From positions 1-15,947 of the forward strand of contig DXEY01000050.1 in assembly GCA_019114745.1 (NCBI GenBank): a stretch of 15,947 nucleotides of DNA. Direction: 5' to 3'. The DNA comes from Candidatus Mediterraneibacter colneyensis (GTDB taxonomy: Bacteria > Bacillota > Clostridia > Lachnospirales > Lachnospiraceae). Under the pieces are notes generated by a model. The model was given only the letters and a program-made list of their open reading frames with translations. It was not told the DNA's origin and did no database searches. Shown piece after piece: positions 1 to 6,301 of this stretch (the first letter of the stretch is position 1; the number at the start of each line of letters is the position of its first letter). The position numbers and the translations under genes were made by a program.

Positions 1-24
1 CAGAACATAGTTTGGTTTTTCCAT
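1..24 (-). CDS. 5' end of an unidentified gene (first 8 codons)
   Basis: An ATG at 22-24 (minus strand) opens a frame reading MEKPNYVL before it runs off the window. It is preceded by an AAGGTG-type ribosome binding site about six bases upstream and by a good promoter at 59-87. The combination of promoter, ribosome binding site and open frame supports a real start, but eight residues are too few to name the product. It lies downstream of the 108-residue membrane protein gene in the same direction. Confidence 0.45.
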
Positions 25-58
25 TTTCACACCTTCTGTACTGCCCGGTTCCAGTGCC

Positions 59-87
59 TTTATATCACATAAACAGCTCCTTTGCAA
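59..87 (-). promoter_or_regulatory. Candidate sigma-A promoter for the gene leaving the left edge
   Basis: Read on the minus strand, a -35 box TTGCAA (82-87) and a -10 box TATAAA (59-64) are separated by exactly 17 bases. They match the sigma-A consensus at 4/6 and 5/6 positions. Transcription would start near position 52, giving a leader of roughly 28 bases before the ATG at 24. The promoter lies just downstream of the stop codon of the 108-residue gene, suggesting the next gene is transcribed independently. Confidence 0.45.
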
Positions 88-104
88 TACAAAAAGTGCG
101 TGAT

Positions 105-431
105 TTACGGGCTTTTCCACACTTCTGCGATCGCCTCAGTATCTACATCAACCTCTTTCTCAATCTGATTTACGATCGCCGTACTGTCCACCTGTGCGAT
201 CTTAGCATCGCTCTGCTCCATATAGACAAAACAGACAAAAAAGAGGATGCTGACGACAAGGCGTATATAGAATGTCCCTCCTGAAGTCTCCTGTTCCCCG
301 TCTTTTGCGCCGTAGAGATCCTGGCAGATCCGTCCGTACCTGGGATGGACTGCCGGGATTTCTTTTTTATCCTCGTACAGTCTGCGTGTCTGGCGCAGCA
401 GCTCTCTGCGCCGCATTTCGGAATCATTCAT
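105..431 (-). CDS. Small single-pass membrane protein of unknown function (108 aa)
   Basis: I do not recognise a family. The first ~50 residues are charged and rich in Arg, Lys and Glu (MRRRELLRQTRRLYEDKKEI). A hydrophobic segment at about residues 55-70 (FYIRLVVSILFFVCFVYM) follows, then an acidic C-terminal tail of ~40 residues with many Asp and Glu (VNQIEKEVDVDTEAIAEVW). The basic-inside rule suggests a cytoplasmic N-terminus and an extracytoplasmic tail. The chosen ATG at 429-431 has an AAAGGAT ribosome binding site at good spacing. It lies downstream of the his operon, separated from it by the hairpin at 475-524. I see no convincing promoter of its own, so it may depend on readthrough or on a promoter I missed. 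That it is a real gene rests on the ribosome binding site, the membrane topology and the absence of a competing frame. Confidence 0.7.
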   Translation of the reverse strand: MNDSEMRRRELLRQTRRLYEDKKEIPAVHPRYGRICQDLYGAKDGEQETSGGTFYIRLVVSILFFVCFVYMEQSDAKIAQVDSTAIVNQIEKEVDVDTEAIAEVWKSP

Positions 432-474
432 ATCCGGATCCTTTCATGTCCCTCCCGAACTCGTCGCCATAACA

Positions 475-524
475 AAAACAGGGACATAACTATGTTTACC
501 ATAATTTATGTCCCCGCCTGTTTT
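475..524 (-). terminator. Long imperfect hairpin after the his operon, probable intrinsic terminator
   Basis: Arm 475-482 (aaaacagg) pairs with 517-524, and 483-489 (gacataa) pairs with 506-512. A four-base bulge lies at 513-516, and a further short TATG/CATA pairing sits inside the loop. On the minus strand the 3' arm runs into TGTTTTTGTT, as expected of a rho-independent terminator for hisZGDB-hisIE, whose last stop is at 566. On the plus strand there is a weaker four-T run, so it could act in both directions. The 134-base gap 432-565 holds nothing else I can support. The long arms and A/T-rich ends also resemble dispersed palindromic elements of the MITE or REP type, so a mobile origin is an alternative. 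Confidence 0.6.
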
Positions 525-565
525 GATAGAACCAGATCTGTGATAGAGAAACCGTACTCTCTTTA

Positions 566-1849
566 TTACCGGTCTGCCAGCTCACTTATGATATCCTCCC
601 AGGTGACGCCCCGCTCGACCATGAGCACCATAGCGTGATAGAGGAAATCTGAGATCTCGTACTTGATCTCCTCCGGATTGGGATTCTTTGCCGCGATCAC
701 GATCTCTGTCGCTTCCTCTCCTACTTTTTTCAGGATTTTGTCAATTCCTTTGTCAAACAGATAGTTTGTATAGGATCCTTCCTTTGGATGCTCCCTGCGG
801 TCGAGGATCGTGTTATAGACCGATTCAAAGATCTGAAGAGGGTTCTTTGCGTCATAGTCCGCGCCGACGATCGTAGTGTAGAAGCAGGAACGGTTCCCGG
901 TGTGGCAGGCTGCCCCGACCTGCTCCACTTTCGCCAGCAGTGTATCTTTGTCGCAGTCTATAGACAGTGACTTGACATACTGGAAATGCCCGGAAGTCTC
1001 GCCTTTGACCCACTGGCTCTTTCTGCTCCTGCTGAAGTATGTCATGCGTCCTGTTTTTACTGTATTGTCAAACGCTTCTTCGTTCATGTACGCGACCATC
1101 AGCACTTCATTTGTCTTATAATCCTGTACTACAACAGGGATCAGCCCGTCCTGATTCAGCTTGAACTCTGAAAAATCCAGGATGCTCTCAAAGGAAGTCA
1201 TTTTGATCCCGGCATCCGTGCAGATCTCTTTAAACTCGTTGAAGTCCATATTCAGGCTGCTGATAAACAGACCGGACACGCCTTTGATCCCGTCGCATTT
1301 CAGGATCCTGAGGATCTCGCTCTGCTCCATCGTGTCCGTCAGGACGACGCATGGAAGTTTCGTAATATTCATTACGGAGTTCAGATCCAGACGGTGCATG
1401 AATACGATCTCAGTGCTGTACTCTTCGATCAGATGCTGCTGCTTGAACAGGGCGTCAAAGTCGTTGAGTGAAACAGCGATCCGCTCCTTTCCAAAGCGCT
1501 TCGATACTTCTTCGATCAGATCCATTGACAGCGGTTTGGAAAAATTGAGGATCGCACGCTTCGCGCCTGCGTACAGGATCTTTTTTACATCCTCCGTGCG
1601 CCGGATATTTCCTCCGGCGATCATTGGGATGCTGATCACCCGGTTCATTTTTTTGATCAGGTCGATCGCCTCGTCATGCTCTTCGTCCGAGGTGGACAGA
1701 TCAAATACGATCAGCTCATCCGCTCCTTTGTCACAGTATTGTTTTGCAAGGGCAACGACGTCGGATGAAAGGATGCTCCTGTCGTCAAACCACTGTACAG
1801 CCTTACCCCCGTTAATGAAAATACAGGGGGTCAGTCTTTTATAACTCAT
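566..1849 (-). CDS. hisIE: HisIE (phosphoribosyl-AMP cyclohydrolase / phosphoribosyl-ATP diphosphatase) with N-terminal degenerate HisF-like domain
   Basis: This cytoplasmic enzyme performs steps 2 and 3 of histidine synthesis: HisE removes pyrophosphate from PR-ATP, and HisI opens the adenine ring of PR-AMP. Residues ~225-330 form HisI, with the metal-binding DCDKD (298-302), ACHTG (C315) and SCF (C322) motifs. Residues ~337-427 form HisE, with GEEATE (377-382) and EISDFLYH (398-405). Residues ~5-220 resemble the HisF barrel (DELIVFDLSTS, AGGNIRRTEDV, LYAGAKRAILN). However, the first catalytic Asp of CLDV reads CIFI (Phe11), the second region reads VSLND, and the late GG phosphate loop reads TDTM. 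That domain is therefore probably not catalytic. HisIE alone is normally about 200 residues; this protein has 427. I chose the ATG at 1847-1849 because AGGAG lies 11 bases upstream. The ATG at 1858 is only two bases from it, and the ATG at 1897 would overlap hisB. It is the last gene of the operon, 23 nt after hisB. Confidence 0.93.
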   Translation of the reverse strand: MSYKRLTPCIFINGGKAVQWFDDRSILSSDVVALAKQYCDKGADELIVFDLSTSDEEHDEAIDLIKKMNRVISIPMIAGGNIRRTEDVKKILYAGAKRAILNFSKPLSMDLIEEVSKRFGKERIAVSLNDFDALFKQQHLIEEYSTEIVFMHRLDLNSVMNITKLPCVVLTDTMEQSEILRILKCDGIKGVSGLFISSLNMDFNEFKEICTDAGIKMTSFESILDFSEFKLNQDGLIPVVVQDYKTNEVLMVAYMNEEAFDNTVKTGRMTYFSRSRKSQWVKGETSGHFQYVKSLSIDCDKDTLLAKVEQVGAACHTGNRSCFYTTIVGADYDAKNPLQIFESVYNTILDRREHPKEGSYTNYLFDKGIDKILKKVGEEATEIVIAAKNPNPEEIKYEISDFLYHAMVLMVERGVTWEDIISELADR

Positions 1850-1872
1850 GTATATCATTTCTCCTTTTATCT

Positions 1873-2463
1873 TTATAATGTCCCTTTTGCAGACCACACG
1901 CCGCTGATCCTGGGTTCTTCTGATACCGCCATGTCAAGCGCTTTCCCGAAGGCTTTAAACAGCGCCTCTGCCATGTGATGATTATTGCCGGCATCCAGGA
2001 TCTTCAGATGCAGGTTCATCGAAGCACTGTAAGATACCGCATAGAAAAACTCACGGATCATTTCGGTATCCAGCGTGCCAAGTACCGGAACCGTAAAATC
2101 AGCATCATATTTCAGATAAGGTCTCCCGGAGAGATCGATCGCGGAAAGGGCGAGCGTCTCGTCCATCGGAAGAATGAAATATCCGTATCTGCGGATCCCG
2201 CTTTTTGATCCCAGCGCTTCCCGGACTGCCTGTCCCAGCACGATCCCGGTGTCTTCGACCGTGTGATGGCTGTCCACCTCGAGGTCGCCGTTGACAGATA
2301 CCGAAAGGTCGAAAAGCCCGTGCCTCGCAAATCCGTCCAGCATATGGTCAAAGAAAGGAATCCCGGTGTGGATCTGAGTCTGCCCGGTTCCGTCCAGATT
2401 GATGCTGAGGGTAATATCCGTTTCTTTCGTCTTTCTCGTGACTGTTCCGATACGCGTTTCCAT
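1873..2463 (-). CDS. hisB: Imidazoleglycerol-phosphate dehydratase
   Basis: This Mn-dependent cytoplasmic enzyme dehydrates imidazoleglycerol phosphate to imidazole-acetol phosphate in histidine synthesis. The 196 residues match the usual length of monofunctional dehydratases; there is no histidinol-phosphatase domain as in E. coli HisB. Visible motifs are FFDHML (37-42), DSHHTVEDTG (64-73), the second metal site NNHHMAEA (160-167) and the C-terminal SAKGTL. The start is METRIG at 2461-2463, with AGGAGG seven bases upstream. An in-frame ATG further upstream (2496) would overlap hisD by 17 nt and gives an N-terminus unlike the family. It lies 16 nt after hisD and 23 nt before hisIE. The histidinol-phosphatase step must be provided by another gene outside this operon. 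Confidence 0.96.
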   Translation of the reverse strand: METRIGTVTRKTKETDITLSINLDGTGQTQIHTGIPFFDHMLDGFARHGLFDLSVSVNGDLEVDSHHTVEDTGIVLGQAVREALGSKSGIRRYGYFILPMDETLALSAIDLSGRPYLKYDADFTVPVLGTLDTEMIREFFYAVSYSASMNLHLKILDAGNNHHMAEALFKAFGKALDMAVSEEPRISGVWSAKGTL

Positions 2464-2479
2464 TGTCCTTCCTCCTTTT

Positions 2480-3778
2480 TCAATCCTTTCCGTCAAAGCG
2501 CACGCTGATGGAGTTGGCGTGGGCGGTCAGGTGTTCTGCTCTGGCAAATGCCTCGATGTCCGTGTGTATTTTTTCCAGCGCCTCTCTGGAATAAGAGATG
2601 ATGCTGGATTTTTTCAGAAAGTCGTCCACCGAGAGCGGGGAGAAAAACTTGGCTGTCCCGTTGGTCGGCAGGACATGGTTCGGCCCTGCGAAATAATCTC
2701 CAAGGGGTTCGCTTGAGTATTCTCCGATAAAGATGGCTCCGGCATTGCGGATCTTTGTCATCACTTCAAAGGGATTCGCGGTGACGATCTCCAGATGCTC
2801 TGAGGCGATCTCATTGGCTGTCTCTATCGCCTCTTCCATGCTGCCGGCGATCAGGATATGTCCGTAATTGTCCAGAGATTTCTGAATAATATCGCCGCGC
2901 GACAGCTCTTTGATAAATCGGTCTGTCCAGTCCGATACTTCCTTTGCCAGTTTCTCACTGGTGGTCACGAGGATCGCGCTTGCCATCTCATCGTGCTCTG
3001 CCTGGGAGAGCAGATCGGCTGCCACATACCGCGGATTTGCCGTTTCGTCTGCCAGTACGAGGATTTCGCTGGGCCCCGCGATGGAATCAATGCTTACATG
3101 TCCGTAGACTGCCTTCTTTGCAAGTGCCACATAGATATTTCCCGGACCGACGATCTTGTCTACTTTTGGGATGCTTTCCGTTCCATATGCAAGCGCCGCC
3201 ACTGCCTGTGCTCCGCCCGCTTTGTAGATTCGGTCTGCCCCCGCCTCTTTTGCGGCGACAAGTGTAGTCGGAGTCACGCGCCCGTCTTTTCCGGGAGGCG
3301 TCACCATAATGATTTCGTCCACTCCCGCTGTCTTGGCCGGTATGATATTCATCAGCACAGAGGAGGGGTAAGCCGCCTTTCCTCCGGGAACATACACGCC
3401 CACCCGCTTCAGCGCCGTGACTTTCTGTCCCAGGATCGTGCCGTCCGGACGGCTGTCAAACCAGCTGTACTGCATTTGTTTCTGATGATAGGATTCGATA
3501 TTTTGTTTGGATTTCCGGATGACCGCGAGGAGCTGGTCGTCTACGAGTGTATAAGCCTCGCGGATCTCTTCTTCGGTTACAAGGATATTGTCAGCTGTGA
3601 TCTTTGCACCGTCAAAACGTTCCGTGTACTCAAAAAGAGCCTGATCCTTCTTCTCTTTGACATTGCCCAGAATCTCCCTGACGCTTGCCTCATAGGTTCC
3701 GTAACTGTTGGGGCTGCGGCGGAGCAGATCCTCCAGCAGATTTTCTTTTGATGTCTGGTCTAATTTTTCAATCCGCAT
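2480..3778 (-). CDS. hisD: Histidinol dehydrogenase
   Basis: This zinc enzyme carries out the last two oxidations of histidine synthesis, converting histidinol to histidine with two NAD+. The 432 residues match the usual length (about 430). The zinc ligands are all present: Q259 and H262 in LLSQAEHDE, D361 in LGDYFAGPNHVLPT and H420 in EHLTAHAN. The catalytic pair E327-H328 sits in ASEHLE. Other family blocks visible are VYVPGGKAAYPSSVLM (128-143) and VGPGN (210-214). The ATG at 3776-3778 overlaps the hisG stop region by 11 nt and has a perfect AAGGAGG five bases upstream inside hisG. Translation is therefore probably coupled to hisG. Confidence 0.97.
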   Translation of the reverse strand: MRIEKLDQTSKENLLEDLLRRSPNSYGTYEASVREILGNVKEKKDQALFEYTERFDGAKITADNILVTEEEIREAYTLVDDQLLAVIRKSKQNIESYHQKQMQYSWFDSRPDGTILGQKVTALKRVGVYVPGGKAAYPSSVLMNIIPAKTAGVDEIIMVTPPGKDGRVTPTTLVAAKEAGADRIYKAGGAQAVAALAYGTESIPKVDKIVGPGNIYVALAKKAVYGHVSIDSIAGPSEILVLADETANPRYVAADLLSQAEHDEMASAILVTTSEKLAKEVSDWTDRFIKELSRGDIIQKSLDNYGHILIAGSMEEAIETANEIASEHLEIVTANPFEVMTKIRNAGAIFIGEYSSEPLGDYFAGPNHVLPTNGTAKFFSPLSVDDFLKKSSIISYSREALEKIHTDIEAFARAEHLTAHANSISVRFDGKD

Positions 3779-4427
3779 CTTTTCCTCCTTCGCGAAGCAG
3801 TGTTCTCAGTTCCGTGATCAGTTTTCTGATCCTTTCGTTTTCCATCCTCATACTGACAGGATTGACGATCATGCGGGCTGACAGCGGGCATACCTCCTCG
3901 AGAACAGAGAGCCCGTTCTCCCGTAATGTGGAGCCGGTTTCCACAATGTCTACGATCACTTCTGAAAGCCCGACAATAGGAGCAAGCTCGATGGAACCGT
4001 TCATCTTAATGATCTCTACTGTCTGGTGTTTCTTATTATAAAAATAGTCTTTTGCGATCTTCGGGTATTTTGTGGCGACGCGGATCAGTTCGCGGTGCTC
4101 TAAAAGTTCTGCTGCGTCCTCATAACCGCATACGCACATCCGGCATTTTCCGAAGCCGAGATCCAGCACTTCATGGACTTTCCGTCCTTCTTCTATGATC
4201 GTATCTTTTCCCACGACTCCGATGTCAGCCGCGCCGTATTCGACATAAGTCGGCACATCCGGGCCTTTGGCGAGAAAGAATTTCAGCTTCAGCTCTTCGT
4301 TCGTAAAGATCAGCTTCCGCGAGTCCTTATCTTTCATTTCGTCACATGTAATTCCAAGGCTCTCCAGCATTTCCAGCGTTTTGCTGGCAAGACGCCCTTT
4401 TGTCAGGGCAAAAGTCAAATATCTCAT
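3768..4427 (-). CDS. hisG: ATP phosphoribosyltransferase, catalytic subunit, short form
   Basis: HisG joins ATP and PRPP to form phosphoribosyl-ATP, the committed and feedback-controlled step of histidine synthesis. At 219 residues it is the short HisG form, lacking the C-terminal regulatory ACT-like domain, and by family knowledge it needs HisZ as partner. Visible motifs are TKGRLA near the N-terminus, YGAADIGVVGKD (64-75), and the PRPP-binding stretch EVIVDIVETGSTL (156-168). The ATG at 4425-4427 has AAGGAG seven bases upstream and lies 12 nt after hisZ. The 3' end overlaps hisD by 11 nt. Co-encoding with hisZ fits obligate HisG-HisZ complex formation. Confidence 0.97.
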   Translation of the reverse strand: MRYLTFALTKGRLASKTLEMLESLGITCDEMKDKDSRKLIFTNEELKLKFFLAKGPDVPTYVEYGAADIGVVGKDTIIEEGRKVHEVLDLGFGKCRMCVCGYEDAAELLEHRELIRVATKYPKIAKDYFYNKKHQTVEIIKMNGSIELAPIVGLSEVIVDIVETGSTLRENGLSVLEEVCPLSARMIVNPVSMRMENERIRKLITELRTLLREGGKDAD

Positions 4428-4439
4428 AAGTATGCTCCT

Positions 4440-5690
4440 TTAATTCTGCTTGTTCAGATCTGCCAGTTTTTCTTCGCCGGTCATCAGGTTGAGCATCTCG
4501 ATCTTTCCGTCATCTCTGAGAAAGAGCATGGCAGATGCTCCTGTCCGGCGTGCATATTCTTCATAACCCGATCGTTCCTCAGCGTTCTCCCGCTTTAAGA
4601 GTTCGATATTGCGCCCTTTCTCCCGGAAACTGCATGCCAGGGATACCGCCTGCTCTTCGGTCGCCTCTGTATAGACGATGAGGTTCCGGTGGATCGTCTC
4701 CACAGTGATCTTCTGGCGGTTCAGCGCGTTCATCAATTCGTCCAGAATAATCGCAAAGCCGATGGATGGAGTATTCTTTCCGAATTTTCCCAGAAGGTGG
4801 TCGTACCGTCCGCCCCGGACTACCGCATCGCCCGTACCGTATGTATAGGCGCGGAAAATGATGCCGCTGTAATACCCGTAGCTTCCGATCATACTCAGGT
4901 CAAATGTGATATGATCCTCCGCTCCGTACAGCTTCAGAAGACGGTAGATATGCTGAAGTCTGACGATTCCTCTGCGGGCGTTGACATCTGAGGCGATCTT
5001 CAATGCATCATCAAGGATCTCCGGCCCTCCCGCCAGTTCAGGCAGTATGCGGAACGCGGTTTTTACACTGCCCTTTACGTGATTGCTGTCCAGTATTTCC
5101 TCAATCCCGAAATAATTCCGGTTTGTAATGAGCGCGCGGATCTCTGCACTCTGCTCTTCTCCAAGCTCAGCGGCTTCCATCAGTCCACGGATGAAATCAA
5201 TATGTCCGATGCTGACCTGGAACTCCTTTAATCCCGTTTTTTTCAATCCGTCTACTACCATGGCGATCATCTCGGCATCCGCCTCGATCGAATCGAGACC
5301 GATCAGTTCGGCGCCAAGCTGCGTATTTTCCTTGAGTCTGCCCTGATAGCTGGTGTGATTGATAAAAGTATTGCCGGCATAACAAAGACGTACCGGAAAA
5401 TCCTCGGCCTCGAATAAAGTCGCTGCTGCTCTGGCAACAGAAGGAGTGATATCCGGCCGGAGCGCCAGGATATTTCCTTCCCTGTCGAAAAACTTATACA
5501 ATTCCTGGGTGGAGGTCGAACCGATCTCCTCCCGGAAAACATCGTAATATTCAAACGTAGGCGTCTGTATGTCCTGATATCCGTACAGATGCAGTACTGT
5601 GCTCAGCTTTTTCTGAAGTGCAAGTTTGGTTTCACATTCTTTGTTGTAAATATCCCGGACTCCTTCCGGCGTATGCAGTTTCTGTTCCAT
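4440..5690 (-). CDS. hisZ: ATP phosphoribosyltransferase regulatory subunit HisZ
   Basis: HisZ is a paralogue of histidyl-tRNA synthetase that activates short HisG and mediates histidine feedback. The class II synthetase fold is clear: TPEGVRDIY (8-16), the motif 2 region with LRPDITPSVARA (77-88), and motif 3-like VRGGRYDHLL (291-300). The histidine-A loop that reads RGLDYYTG in true synthetases reads GSYGYYSG (269-276) here, with the catalytic Arg replaced. That argues for HisZ and against HisS, as does the position directly before hisG. Residues ~335-410 (NLIVYTEATEEQ...KIEMLNLMTGEEK) resemble the synthetase C-terminal anticodon-binding domain, so this HisZ seems to retain it. I chose the ATG at 5688-5690, with GAGGAG six bases upstream; a GTG at 5708 has no site. 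It is the first gene of the his operon. Confidence 0.95.
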   Translation of the reverse strand: MEQKLHTPEGVRDIYNKECETKLALQKKLSTVLHLYGYQDIQTPTFEYYDVFREEIGSTSTQELYKFFDREGNILALRPDITPSVARAAATLFEAEDFPVRLCYAGNTFINHTSYQGRLKENTQLGAELIGLDSIEADAEMIAMVVDGLKKTGLKEFQVSIGHIDFIRGLMEAAELGEEQSAEIRALITNRNYFGIEEILDSNHVKGSVKTAFRILPELAGGPEILDDALKIASDVNARRGIVRLQHIYRLLKLYGAEDHITFDLSMIGSYGYYSGIIFRAYTYGTGDAVVRGGRYDHLLGKFGKNTPSIGFAIILDELMNALNRQKITVETIHRNLIVYTEATEEQAVSLACSFREKGRNIELLKRENAEERSGYEEYARRTGASAMLFLRDDGKIEMLNLMTGEEKLADLNKQN

Positions 5691-5740
5691 ATGCTTCTCC
5701 TCTTTCACTTTACTGTGCTAATACGTTAAATTCCTCTGTA

Positions 5741-5769
5741 ATTATACGGATTTTCCGGACCTCTGTCAA
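5741..5769 (-). promoter_or_regulatory. Near-consensus sigma-A promoter of the his operon
   Basis: On the minus strand TTGACA (5764-5769) and TATAAT (5741-5746) are both perfect and separated by exactly 17 bases. The -35 box overlaps the TGA stop codon of recU (5766-5768). Transcription should begin near 5734, leaving a leader of only about 44 bases before the hisZ ATG. That is far too short for a T-box or an attenuator. The spacer holds a small palindrome CGGATTTTCCG (5747-5757). The heptamer ACAGAGG occurs twice, overlapping the -35 box (5760-5766) and near the start site (5733-5739), 27 bases apart. Either could be an operator, but this is inference only. Confidence 0.85.
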
Positions 5770-6299
5770 TCCCTCATATCCAGGTCTTTCTGTATAAAGT
5801 CAAGATATGGCACGAAATAGCCCTGTTTTAATTCCATAAACCATCCTGGCTCGATCTCATCGTAGCGGAAACTCTTGCGTCCGCCCTGTAATGCGCGATC
5901 CCAGAACTTCCGGATCTGTTCATACCGCATATAATACAGCTCGTCTCTTGTACTGTAATAGATCAGCAGAAAGGATATGCCTCCCTGCTTTTCAAATTTC
6001 TCCATAAAGTCCATCTGGTGCTCATGTACATTCTGGAGCGGAAACGTATCTGCGCTGCACTCTTTTGCATCAAAGCAGACCGGGATTCCCTGTACTGCCC
6101 CGATATAGTCTACTGTACTGATTTTATCAAAGTAGGCGAGCGTGATGTGGCGGTGTTCCTGATCGATCCTGACCGGGGTGATCGGGGTGGGGATTTTCTG
6201 GATCAGTGCCAGCCCCATATCTGTATAGCGCTCGTTTGTATGATTGATAAACTCCTCTAATGTAGAGCCTCTGAGCCCGCGTGAATTCCATGTTGCCAT
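5766..6299 (-). CDS. recU: Holliday junction resolvase RecU
   Basis: RecU is the Firmicute structure-specific nuclease that cuts four-way junctions in recombination and chromosome segregation. The 177 residues carry the family blocks STLEEFINHTNERY (12-25), ALIQKIPTPITP (31-42), the active-site region STVDYIG (D64) and VCFDAKE (D77, K79), then FPLQNVHEHQMDFM and GGRKSFRYDEI. The usual Glu of the ExK motif is Asp here, a conservative change. The start MATWNSRGLRG is typical of the family although the upstream ribosome binding site is weak. It begins only 2 nt after the stop of the pseudouridine synthase gene, so translation may be coupled. In Bacillus recU is paired with a penicillin-binding protein gene; here it ends an RNA-modification gene cluster. 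Its stop codon is part of the his promoter. Confidence 0.94.
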   Translation of the reverse strand: MATWNSRGLRGSTLEEFINHTNERYTDMGLALIQKIPTPITPVRIDQEHRHITLAYFDKISTVDYIGAVQGIPVCFDAKECSADTFPLQNVHEHQMDFMEKFEKQGGISFLLIYYSTRDELYYMRYEQIRKFWDRALQGGRKSFRYDEIEPGWFMELKQGYFVPYLDFIQKDLDMRD

Positions 6300-6301
6300 T
6301 G

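Noticed and set aside
1161..1844. 227-codon open frame on the plus strand
   Set aside because: It is antisense to hisIE and Ser/Arg/Ile-rich, without any motif or start signal.
1190..1849. Active HisF or HisA encoded by the N-terminus of HisIE
   Set aside because: Both catalytic Asp positions and the second phosphate-binding loop are changed, and the domain is short in the second half.
2858..3751. 297-codon open frame on the plus strand
   Set aside because: It is fully antisense to hisD, has no recognisable product and no good ribosome binding site. It is explained by codon bias of the true gene.
4440..5690. Histidyl-tRNA synthetase (hisS)
   Set aside because: The catalytic RGLDYYTG loop is altered to GSYGYYSG and the gene directly precedes short hisG, so HisZ fits better.
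5747..5757. Intrinsic terminator after recU
   Set aside because: The CGGA/TCCG stem is only four base pairs and lies inside the his promoter spacer; no T-run follows.
5691..5765. T-box or attenuator before hisZ
   Set aside because: The space from promoter to start codon is about 44 nt, with no specifier loop, T-box sequence or terminator hairpin.
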